Part shown: positions 1-5,269 of the stretch, one piece after another
How the letters are laid out: each line of letters starts with the position of its first letter
Numbering within the stretch: the stretch's first letter is position 1
From: an uncultured Treponema sp.
GTDB lineage: Bacteria > Spirochaetota > Spirochaetia > Treponematales > Treponemataceae
Length of the DNA stretch: 5,341 nt
Direction: 5' to 3'
Assembly (NCBI GenBank): GCA_937902445.1
Contig: CALELJ010000057.1
Coordinates: 1-5,341 of the forward strand
Position numbers and translations under genes: made by a program
The notes under the pieces: model-generated
The model's input: the letters and a program-made list of their open reading frames with translations, nothing else
The model's database searches: none
Told to the model about the DNA's origin: nothing

Positions 1-20
1 GGTCGATATGATAATGCCAT
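1..20 (-). CDS. Possible 5' end of a minus-strand gene (partial, runs off left edge)
   Basis: On the minus strand an ATG at 20-18 opens a frame beginning M-A-L-S-Y-R and continuing past the window edge. It is preceded by AGGAG six bases upstream, the same spacing as the clear ftsH site in this window. The gene would lie downstream of the GGDEF gene on the same strand, 241 bases after its stop. Only six full codons are visible, so no product can be named. It competes with a plus-strand open frame over the same bases (see 2-235) and with another minus frame that is open from 129 to 1 but has no convincing start. The call rests on the ribosome binding site alone. Confidence 0.33.
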
Positions 21-235
21 ACACGTCTCCTGAATTTGGAATAAAGACACTTCTGTGCCTTAGTCCTTCAGTCCCAACTCTGAAGACGTGTGGTAAAACT
101 CGTATAGCCGGTAAAAGAATCACAGGGATTCAATTAGTACATGATAAAATAATGGGAGGATCGAAAGCACCAGCTACAACTGTTTACAAAATTAAAGTAG
201 AAAAAAACCAAAGAAAAATCAACTGCAGAATTTGA
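2..235 (+). CDS. Doubtful open frame, possible C-terminal fragment, unknown product
   Basis: A plus-strand frame is open from the window edge to a TGA at 233-235. It encodes about 77 residues, with ATG codons at 8 and 14 but no Shine-Dalgarno before either. The peptide has no motif I recognise; its end is Lys-rich (KIKVEKNQRK). If real it would be the 3' end of a gene entering from the left, convergent with the GGDEF gene. It may equally be chance: it overlaps the better-supported minus-strand start at 20 and the hairpins at 21-91. It is listed only because nothing in the window excludes it. Confidence 0.2.
   Translation, partial: VDMIMPYTSPEFGIKTLLCLSPSVPTLKTCGKTRIAGKRITGIQLVHDKIMGGSKAPATTVYKIKVEKNQRKINCRI
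21..91 (-). promoter_or_regulatory. Hairpin-rich leader in front of the minus-strand start at 20
   Basis: ACACGTCT at 21-28 and AGACGTGT at 84-91 are perfect 8-base inverted copies. On the minus strand the 28-21 copy covers the last bases of the AGGAGA ribosome binding site and the spacer up to the ATG. The enclosed segment holds two more stems: 66-71 with 80-85 (CTTCAG/CTGAAG, 8-base loop) and 44-50 with 55-61 (seven pairs including one G-U, four-base loop). The 80-85 arm shares bases 84-85 with the long-range arm, so the first stem and the full 8-bp pairing compete. This could hide the ribosome binding site, but it matches no riboswitch class I know. Confidence 0.25.
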
Positions 236-243
236 ATTCAGTT
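201..243 (-). terminator. Weak candidate terminator after the GGDEF gene
   Basis: On the minus strand, about 18 bases after the GGDEF stop, AACTG (243-239) can pair with CAGTT (225-221) around a 13-base loop. A T-rich run follows at 220-201. The stem is only five pairs and AT-rich, so it is a poor intrinsic terminator. It is the only candidate between this gene and the minus-strand start at 20. The rest of 1-261 holds no convincing promoter. Confidence 0.25.
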
Positions 244-261
244 CAGGCTACTGTAAGACAT

Positions 262-1380
262 TTATTCTGCGATTTCGATTCTATTTCTGCCGCTGTTTTT
301 TGCCTTGTACAGGGCAGAGTCGGCAGCATTGAACCATTGAACTTTGTCCATATCCGCTTTCAGTACTGAGATGCCCGCACTGAAAGAAAACTTTTTCTCA
401 GGGGCAAAGGCAAAGGATGCTGAACAGAATTCTTCCTTTATTTCCTGCACGCGTTTTTTTACAAATTCAAGGTCTTCCGTTTCAAAGGCAAGGACAAATT
501 CCTCACCACCAAATCTGAAGGCATGTCTTCTTCCGTCCATTTTGTTTTTAATTATTCCCGCAAGAGCAATGAGAACCTCATCGCCTGCCGCATGTCCATA
601 TGTGTCATTTACATTTTTAAAATGATCGATGTCCATGATTACAACAGTAGGTTTGTAAATGCCTGCAATAAATTTCTTCAAGTAAGCGTTCATACAGCCG
701 TCAAGGGCTGCCTTGTTATAAAGCTGGGTCATAGGTTCGATTTTCAATTCTTCAATCAGGATTTTCTGTTTTTTATAATTGCTGTAAATATACTGGAATT
801 GAATCTCCTGCGATTTGGCGAGGACACTGCATACGATATAACTTGCAACGAGAAGCGATCCAAGAACAAGAACGGAAATCATTCTATGCAGCGAATCAAG
901 ATCTGGCCTTTTATAGTAGAATGCAATAACGGAAAGGATGAAAGGAATGATGTTTATGAGGGTAACATTCCGCAATATTTTTTTATTTCCGAAAATCATG
1001 CTTACATAGATTGGAAACGCAATCAGGTACATTACGAATGAAAAATAAACGTTGCATATTGCGATGCTCGTACAGCATACCATTACACAAAAGCAGATGA
1101 TGTAGATCCTGGAGGTTTCAGAAATATTTTTCTTGTAGGCAATTACCGTACAGATTGTAGATGCGAGAATAAGAAAAATATCCGGCCGTATGATTCCGCG
1201 CCACAAATACAATGCTATGGAGTAATCAATGAGGCCTCGTTCCCAGAAACCATTGGTGAGGTATAGGAAAAAGATGCTGAGCTGAACCACAAAGGACAAT
1301 GCTGAACCAATCCAGCACACTGTTGCGATTCCTTTTTGAAGCTTTCGAAAATGATCTCTGCGATATTCTTCAAAGTTCAT
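262..1380 (-). CDS. Membrane-anchored GGDEF-domain diguanylate cyclase
   Basis: A 372-residue protein that probably makes cyclic di-GMP from two GTP at the inner membrane. Residues about 19-187 form roughly six hydrophobic helices (about 19-41, 66-82, 92-109, 111-130, 138-156, 165-187). This sensor or anchor region matches no named domain I recognise. A linker to about 210 leads to the GGDEF domain (about 210-372). The domain shows PMTQLYNK (216-223), the Mg/GTP segment MDIDHFKNVNDTYGHAAGD (249-267) and the active-site signature GGEEF (291-295) within FRFGGEEF, so catalysis should be intact. The position of the usual inhibitory RxxD site upstream of GGEEF reads DGRR (282-285), so canonical product inhibition is probably absent. 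No EAL, HD-GYP or PAS domain is visible. The gene is divergent from the 135-residue gene. No Shine-Dalgarno precedes the ATG, and a TATATT box lies just upstream. The downstream neighbour is uncertain. Confidence 0.93.
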   Translation of the reverse strand: MNFEEYRRDHFRKLQKGIATVCWIGSALSFVVQLSIFFLYLTNGFWERGLIDYSIALYLWRGIIRPDIFLILASTICTVIAYKKNISETSRIYIICFCVMVCCTSIAICNVYFSFVMYLIAFPIYVSMIFGNKKILRNVTLINIIPFILSVIAFYYKRPDLDSLHRMISVLVLGSLLVASYIVCSVLAKSQEIQFQYIYSNYKKQKILIEELKIEPMTQLYNKAALDGCMNAYLKKFIAGIYKPTVVIMDIDHFKNVNDTYGHAAGDEVLIALAGIIKNKMDGRRHAFRFGGEEFVLAFETEDLEFVKKRVQEIKEEFCSASFAFAPEKKFSFSAGISVLKADMDKVQWFNAADSALYKAKNSGRNRIEIAE

Positions 1381-1386
1381 ACTTTA

Positions 1387-1416
1387 AATATAACACTCAT
1401 TTTTTATTTTTAACAG
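1387..1416 (-). promoter_or_regulatory. Possible promoter for the GGDEF gene, at the start codon
   Basis: On the minus strand a TATATT box (1392-1387) ends six bases before the ATG at 1380. CTGTTA (1416-1411), 18 bases upstream, is only a 3/6 match to a -35 box. If used, transcription would begin at or next to the ATG, giving a leaderless mRNA. This would fit the absence of a Shine-Dalgarno. The AT-rich context makes chance matches likely. Confidence 0.22.
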
Positions 1417-1443
1417 TTTTTTTGTTTTTTCTTGAATCACAAA

Positions 1444-1550
1444 CTCCGCACTCGGAAGGTTTCCGATGCGCAGACTTTGAGGCCGGCGACCCCAGGGAGT
1501 CCATTACCTTCTGGCCTCATCCGTCGGAGCAATCGGAAGGTTTCCGTCGT
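1444..1550. repeat. GC-rich intergenic element with duplicated hairpin motif
   Basis: This GC-rich block sits between T-rich flanks in the 238-base divergent intergenic region. An 18-base motif, GCAnTCGGAAGGTTTCCG, occurs at 1448-1465 and 1529-1546, with one difference and an 81-base offset. Each copy is itself a small palindrome. The first folds as TCGGAA/TTCCGA (1452-1457 with 1461-1466, three-base loop) and extends through CGCA/TGCG (1447-1450 with 1467-1470) past one bulged base. The second keeps CGGAA/TTCCG (1534-1538 with 1542-1546). Between them TGAGGCC (1478-1484) and GGCCTCA (1513-1519) form a 7-bp stem. CTCCG (1444-1448) and CGGAG (1525-1529) are also inverted. The layout resembles a dispersed palindromic repeat (REP-like or a small non-autonomous element), but no transposase or target-site duplication is visible. 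A structured RNA is the alternative. Confidence 0.5.
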
Positions 1551-1590
1551 GAGCAAGTTTTTTATGAATCCTACAAAGTTTGCCTCTTCT

Positions 1591-1618
1591 TTAACATTTT
1601 TGTTTTTCCGTTTACTAT
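1591..1618 (+). promoter_or_regulatory. Possible promoter abutting the 135-residue gene
   Basis: TTAACA at 1591-1596 (5/6 match to a -35 box) lies 16 bases before TACTAT at 1613-1618 (4/6 match to a -10 box), which touches the ATG at 1619. A start about seven bases after the -10 box would fall near 1625, exactly the second in-frame ATG (residue 3). The gene would then be read from a leaderless message. No Shine-Dalgarno precedes either ATG. Confidence 0.35.
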
Positions 1619-2026
1619 ATGAGCATGGACAACATTTCTAAATTTTATGCAGATGCACAGAGAATAAAAAAACATTACCGCGCAGAACACAGCTCTTACG
1701 ACGGCGGTGAAGTTTGCGGTCAGCTTAAGGAACTTTTCGGACGCAACAATGGCCATGTAAAATCCCTTGCCCTTTCCTTTGCCGACTACTGGTATGACAC
1801 ATACATCATGAATTCCGCAGAAATGGAAAACGAGCCTACGGAACAGCACCTTAAGGTTCTGGGTTCAATCCAGGCCTTGATAGACAATGACCCTGAACAG
1901 ATTACGGAACTTACCCAGGAAGACTGGAAGGAACTTTGCGACCTTACAAACTATGAAGCCGATGACCTTCCCCTTGAACTGCTCAACGACATGATGATCC
2001 TTTTTGTCGACCACCAGGCCTGCTAG
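1619..2026 (+). CDS. Unrecognised acidic 135-residue cytoplasmic protein
   Basis: I do not recognise this protein. It has no signal peptide, membrane helix or repeat and is predicted to be soluble. It has 26 Asp/Glu against 10 Lys/Arg, with the acidity concentrated in the C-terminal half (from about residue 65) and the basic residues mostly in the first 50. Three cysteines (one the C-terminal residue) are too scattered to suggest a metal site. Hydrophobic spacing in the segments around SIQALIDN, DWKELCDL and LELLNDMMILF suggests a mainly helical fold. The frame is convincing as coding: it is uninterrupted, ends four bases before the radical SAM start, and its codon use resembles that gene. 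The start may be the ATG at 1619 or the one at 1625; neither has a Shine-Dalgarno. Co-transcription suggests a link to the radical SAM enzyme as partner, regulator or substrate, but that is inference only. Confidence 0.8.
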   Translation: MSMDNISKFYADAQRIKKHYRAEHSSYDGGEVCGQLKELFGRNNGHVKSLALSFADYWYDTYIMNSAEMENEPTEQHLKVLGSIQALIDNDPEQITELTQEDWKELCDLTNYEADDLPLELLNDMMILFVDHQAC

Positions 2027-2030
2027 AATT

Positions 2031-3038
2031 ATGAACGAGAATTTTTATTCCGCCTGTACCCAGTGTCCTAGAAACTGCGGAACAGATAGAAGCAACGGAA
2101 AATGCGGTTTCTGCCGTGAAAGTGAAGAACTAAAAATCGCCACAGCCTGCCTCCATTTTGGTGAAGAACCGCTCATCACAGTCTTTGGCGGAAGCGGAAC
2201 TATTTTCATTACAGGATGTACATTGCGGTGTTCCTTCTGCCAGAACTACCAGATAAGCCAGCAGGGAATGGGAAGTTCCGTCAGCAAAAATGAATTTGTC
2301 CAGATGTGCCTTAAGCTGCAGGACCTTGGCGCCGAAAACATCAACATAGTCACAGGCAGCCACCACATTCCAAAACTTGCGGAATACCTTGGAGCTGCAA
2401 AAAATTCCGGTCTTAATATTCCGGTCACATGGAATTCAAGCGGATATGAAAGCGTTGAAAGCCTTGAGCTTTTGAAGGGAATCGTCGACGTGTGGCTTCC
2501 GGACTACAAGACAGTCAATTCCATCATGAGCAAGGAACTTTTTGCCGCAGAAGACTATCCGTCAGTTGCAAAAAAGGCAATCCGCTGGATGGTCAACAAC
2601 ACTCCGATGAAAATAGTCGAAGTCAGGAAAAACGGCGAAACCCGGGAGAAGATGTTAAGCGGAACAATAATACGCCACCTTGTTTTACCTGGCCGCATTG
2701 ATGATACAAAACTCACCCTCGACTGGCTCAAGCGTACTGCAGACGGAAAAGCATGCATCTCGCTGATGTCCCAGTACACTCCGGTTCCATTTGAAGGCAC
2801 AGCTGAAGAACTTGAATGGAGAAAGAAATCCCTTGGTGCTTTCCAGAACCGCCTCATAAATACGGACGAAGACAGGAAACTTAGGGAACTGATTGAAAGC
2901 TACGACTTTGAATACCTTTTCTACCAGGACTTAAGCGATGATACCACCTGGCTCCCCGACTTCACCAGAACCCAACCGTTTAGCTACGAACTAGCCAAGC
3001 CGGTATGGCATTTCTCAAGAGGATTTGTTGACAGATGA
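2031..3038 (+). CDS. PflX-type radical SAM protein (COG1313 family)
   Basis: A 335-residue soluble iron-sulfur enzyme related to pyruvate formate-lyase activating enzymes; its substrate is unknown. The 4Fe-4S/SAM motif CTLRCSFC gives C63, C67 and C70 (CxxxCxxC) inside GSGTIFITGCTLRCSFCQN, which is characteristic of the PflX group. A second cysteine cluster at the N-terminus (C9, C12, C16, C25, C28; CTQCPRNC then GKCGFC) is also typical and may bind another metal centre. Further family blocks are HFGEEP (42-47), TWNSSGYE (133-140), LPDYK (156-160), GTIIRHLVLPG (211-221) and SLMSQYTP (244-251). I chose ATG 2031 because the family N-terminus begins just before the CxxC cluster. A TTG at 2004 would add nine unlikely residues overlapping the previous gene. 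The four-base gap and weak ribosome binding site suggest translational coupling to the 135-residue gene. No glycyl-radical enzyme is nearby, so calling it an activase would be unsafe. Confidence 0.92.
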   Translation: MNENFYSACTQCPRNCGTDRSNGKCGFCRESEELKIATACLHFGEEPLITVFGGSGTIFITGCTLRCSFCQNYQISQQGMGSSVSKNEFVQMCLKLQDLGAENINIVTGSHHIPKLAEYLGAAKNSGLNIPVTWNSSGYESVESLELLKGIVDVWLPDYKTVNSIMSKELFAAEDYPSVAKKAIRWMVNNTPMKIVEVRKNGETREKMLSGTIIRHLVLPGRIDDTKLTLDWLKRTADGKACISLMSQYTPVPFEGTAEELEWRKKSLGAFQNRLINTDEDRKLRELIESYDFEYLFYQDLSDDTTWLPDFTRTQPFSYELAKPVWHFSRGFVDR

Positions 3039-3052
3039 ATTCCGCGAATGAA

Positions 3053-3083
3053 AGGCAAATAATGACAATCTGCCTGTTTTTTT
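3053..3083 (+). terminator. Weak intrinsic terminator after the radical SAM gene
   Basis: AGGCA (3053-3057) and TGCCT (3071-3075) form a five-pair stem with a 13-base loop, followed by G and seven T residues (3077-3083). It lies 15 bases after the radical SAM stop. The short stem makes it weak, so some read-through into ftsH is possible. The predicted ftsH -35 box sits in its loop. Confidence 0.38.
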
Positions 3084-3090
3084 CTATATT
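3062..3090 (+). promoter_or_regulatory. Predicted sigma70-type promoter of ftsH
   Basis: ATGACA (3062-3067, 5/6 match) and TATATT (3085-3090, 5/6 match) are separated by the optimal 17 bases. Transcription would start near 3097, leaving a leader of about 23 bases with the ribosome binding site inside it. A second TATATT at 3090-3095 could serve as an alternative -10 box with a longer spacer. No heat-shock (CIRCE-type) operator is seen nearby. Confidence 0.55.
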
Positions 3091-3108
3091 ATATTAAGCA
3101 CATAATTT

Positions 3109-3113
3109 GAGGG
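3109..3113 (+). promoter_or_regulatory. ftsH ribosome binding site
   Basis: GAGGG lies six bases before the ATG at 3120. It fixes that start over the in-frame ATG at 3246 (residue 43), which has no comparable site and would leave no cytoplasmic N-terminus before the first membrane helix. Confidence 0.75.
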
Positions 3114-3119
3114 TAATAA

Positions 3120-5240
3120 ATGTCAGACAACAATGATGAAAACAGAAAGAAGAATGAAAATGATCCTTATGACTTTTTCAAGCTTTCGATAGACAACAAC
3201 GATGACCGTGGCGACGGACCAAAGAACAACAAGCCTCCTAAGAGAATGCCTTTCTGGGGAGTTCTGCTTGCAGTAGCAGGAATTCTTCTGGTCATCAACA
3301 TGTTCTTTACTTCAAAACCGGATGATCTAATCGATTATTCAGAGTTCCGCAATCTTGTTGAACAGGGACAGATCGTACGCGTTGAACTTGGGGAAAACTA
3401 TTTCACTGGATACACGGCAGATGCATCAGCAGCCCAGGCCCAGCAGAAAAAACTCGGCTTTCTCCGTCCGTTGAATCCACAGCAACAGACAAACGGAATC
3501 TACAGAACTTCCGGCGTCCTCATGCAGAATTTCATTCAGCTTCTTGATGAAAAAGGCGTCGAATACAAATTCGTTGCAAGACAGAACAACTATTTCGTTC
3601 AGCTTCTGCTCAACCTTATCGTTCCTTTCCTTTTCATTTTCCTCATCTATTTCTTCCTTTTCAGAAAGATGGGTGGCGGAATGTCCGGTTCCATGTTTGG
3701 TATCGGTGGTGGGAAGTCCAAGGCCATTGATGAAGGCAAGGTAAAGACACGTTTCAGCGATGTTGCCGGTGTAGATGAAGCAAAGGATGAGCTTGTTGAA
3801 GTTGTTGACTTCCTCAAGGAGCCAAAAAAATATACTGAGATCGGCGGTAAAATTCCAAAGGGAGTTCTCCTTGTTGGACCTCCGGGAACTGGTAAGACTT
3901 TGCTTGCCCGTGCCGTTGCAGGCGAAGCAGGAGTTCCTTTCTTCAGAATTTCAGGTTCTGACTTTGTTGAAATGTTTGTCGGAGTTGGTGCATCCCGAGT
4001 CCGCGATCTTTTCCGCAACGCAAGGGAAAAAGCTCCATGCATCATCTTCATCGATGAAATTGATGCCATCGGTAAAAGCCGTGTAAATAATTTTGGCGGA
4101 AGCAATGACGAGCGCGAACAGACCCTCAACCAGCTTCTTGTTGAGATGGACGGTTTTGACAACGAAAAGGGTCTCATCATTCTCGCCGCAACAAACCGCG
4201 CTGACATTCTTGATCCTGCCCTTCTGCGTCCAGGCCGCTTTGACCGCCAGGTTCCGGTTGAAAAGCCAGATGTAAAGGGACGTGAAGAAATCCTCAGAAT
4301 CCATGCAAAGAATGTTAAACTTGATGATGATGTTGATTTTGAATCTGTTGCCCACGGAACAACGGGATTTGCCGGAGCTGATCTTGCAAACGTTGTAAAT
4401 GAGGCTGCACTTCTTGCTGTCCGCAACGGCCATAAAAAGGTCTCTATGTCCGACATGAACGACGCCATCGACAAGGTCAGCATCGGTCTCAAGAAAAAGA
4501 GCCGCAAGGACAACGAAAAGGACATGAGGCTTGTTTCAATCCATGAAACTGGACATGCCCTTGTAGGTGCTTTCACACCGGATTATCCACCGGTAAACAA
4601 AATCACAGTAGTTCCTAGAAGCCACGGCGTTGGTGGATTCACCCAGTACCGTGAGGAAGAGGAAAAGAACTTCCAGACAAAGAAGGACATGGTCAATGAG
4701 ATCGACACTCTTCTTGGCGGACGTGCAGCAGAAGAAATTATTCTCGGTGATGTTTCAACCGGTGCATCAAATGACATCGCCCGTGCAACAGAGATTGTAA
4801 AGCGCATGATCGTAGATTTTGGTATGAGCGACAAGTTCCGCAATATGACTTTGGGTAAGGGAGTTCTTGGCAACGCAGGTGGAGAGCCTACACTTGTCCG
4901 TGAGTTCTCCGAAGAGACACAGAAGTACATTGATGTTGAAATTGCCCGTGTAATGGACGAGCGCTACAAGTATGTCCTTAAGCTTCTTAAAACTCACAGG
5001 GCACTCCTTGAATACATCGCCAATGTCCTTAAAGAGAAGGAAACAATTGACGGAAAAGAATTCCAGGAGCTTGTAAAAGCGGAAGACCATTGCAAACAGC
5101 TTGAAGACAAGGCAAAGGCAGAAAAGCCGGAACCAAAAAAAGCCGCCGCAAAAAAAAGTACGGCAAAAAGCAGTTCTGTAAAAGCTCCTAAGACAACAAA
5201 AGCCGTTGCAAAGAAAACAACGGCCGGAGAAAAAGAATAG
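3120..5240 (+). CDS. ftsH: ATP-dependent zinc metalloprotease FtsH
   Basis: FtsH is a membrane-anchored AAA+ protease that works as a hexamer, unfolding and degrading damaged membrane proteins and short-lived regulators. At 706 residues it is somewhat longer than the usual 610-650. It has a hydrophilic, Asp/Asn/Lys-rich N-terminus (1-43), TM1 (about 44-64), an extracytoplasmic domain (about 65-158), TM2 (about 159-182) and a Gly/Met-rich linker. The AAA+ module shows Walker A GPPGTGKT (253-260), pore loop MFVG (285-288), Walker B IIFIDEID (308-315) and arginine fingers R370 and R373 in LLRPGRFDR. The protease domain has zinc motif HETGH (475-479; the common form is HEAGH) and third ligand D552 in TGASND. 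All catalytic residues are present. The last 45 or so residues form a Lys/Ala/Thr tail (from about 662) resembling histone-H1-like tails. The gene has its own promoter and ends six bases before a convergent gene's stop. Confidence 0.98.
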   Translation: MSDNNDENRKKNENDPYDFFKLSIDNNDDRGDGPKNNKPPKRMPFWGVLLAVAGILLVINMFFTSKPDDLIDYSEFRNLVEQGQIVRVELGENYFTGYTADASAAQAQQKKLGFLRPLNPQQQTNGIYRTSGVLMQNFIQLLDEKGVEYKFVARQNNYFVQLLLNLIVPFLFIFLIYFFLFRKMGGGMSGSMFGIGGGKSKAIDEGKVKTRFSDVAGVDEAKDELVEVVDFLKEPKKYTEIGGKIPKGVLLVGPPGTGKTLLARAVAGEAGVPFFRISGSDFVEMFVGVGASRVRDLFRNAREKAPCIIFIDEIDAIGKSRVNNFGGSNDEREQTLNQLLVEMDGFDNEKGLIILAATNRADILDPALLRPGRFDRQVPVEKPDVKGREEILRIHAKNVKLDDDVDFESVAHGTTGFAGADLANVVNEAALLAVRNGHKKVSMSDMNDAIDKVSIGLKKKSRKDNEKDMRLVSIHETGHALVGAFTPDYPPVNKITVVPRSHGVGGFTQYREEEEKNFQTKKDMVNEIDTLLGGRAAEEIILGDVSTGASNDIARATEIVKRMIVDFGMSDKFRNMTLGKGVLGNAGGEPTLVREFSEETQKYIDVEIARVMDERYKYVLKLLKTHRALLEYIANVLKEKETIDGKEFQELVKAEDHCKQLEDKAKAEKPEPKKAAAKKSTAKSSSVKAPKTTKAVAKKTTAGEKE
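5190..5224 (-). terminator. Minus-strand terminator inside the 3' end of ftsH
   Basis: Read on the minus strand, GCCGTTG (5224-5218) and CAACGGC (5208-5202) form a seven-pair, GC-containing stem with a nine-base loop. TTTTGTTGTCT follows (5201-5191). It lies 22 bases downstream of the stop codon of the convergent minus-strand gene, the expected place for its intrinsic terminator. The bases also encode part of the Lys/Thr/Ala tail of FtsH, so the sequence does two jobs if the terminator is real. Confidence 0.5.
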
Positions 5241-5242
5241 GT

Positions 5243-5269
5243 TCTGTCAGGATGACAGATCCATCCTGA
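5243..5269. other. Two mutually exclusive hairpins between convergent genes
   Basis: TCTGTCA (5243-5249) pairs with TGACAGA (5253-5259) around a three-base loop. TCAGGATG (5247-5254) can instead pair with CATCCTGA (5262-5269) around a seven-base loop. The two stems share bases and cannot form together. The region spans the stop codon of the minus-strand gene. On the minus strand the first stem is followed by CCTATTCTTTTT, so it could help end that transcript. A remnant of a dispersed repeat is another possibility. Confidence 0.35.

Noticed and set aside
21..261. Cyclic di-GMP or other known riboswitch near the GGDEF gene
   Set aside because: I looked for conserved core motifs of c-di-GMP, TPP, purine and fluoride riboswitches on the minus strand and found none; only generic hairpins are visible.
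523..1041. 172-codon plus-strand open frame opposite the GGDEF gene
   Set aside because: It is antisense to the conserved GGDEF domain and transmembrane region, has no ribosome binding site or recognisable motif, and is explained as a shadow frame.
1444..1550. CRISPR array or insertion sequence
   Set aside because: Only two short motif copies exist with no regular spacers, no cas genes, no transposase and no visible target-site duplication.
1299..1622. Plus-strand open frames crossing the divergent intergenic region
   Set aside because: They run from the antisense of the GGDEF N-terminus through the palindromic GC-rich repeat. The translations consist of repeat-derived sequence and neither frame has a credible start.
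2004..2030. Upstream TTG start extending the radical SAM protein by nine residues
   Set aside because: It would overlap the end of the 135-residue gene and add residues before the family's N-terminal cysteine cluster. ATG 2031 fits better.
3246..3248. Internal ATG (residue 43) as the ftsH start
   Set aside because: It has no good ribosome binding site, whereas ATG 3120 has GAGGG at six bases.
3647..4576. 309-codon minus-strand open frame opposite ftsH
   Set aside because: It lies wholly within the conserved AAA+ core of ftsH, and its translation is Ser/Arg/Pro-rich low-complexity sequence with no family motif, the usual shadow of a well-biased gene.
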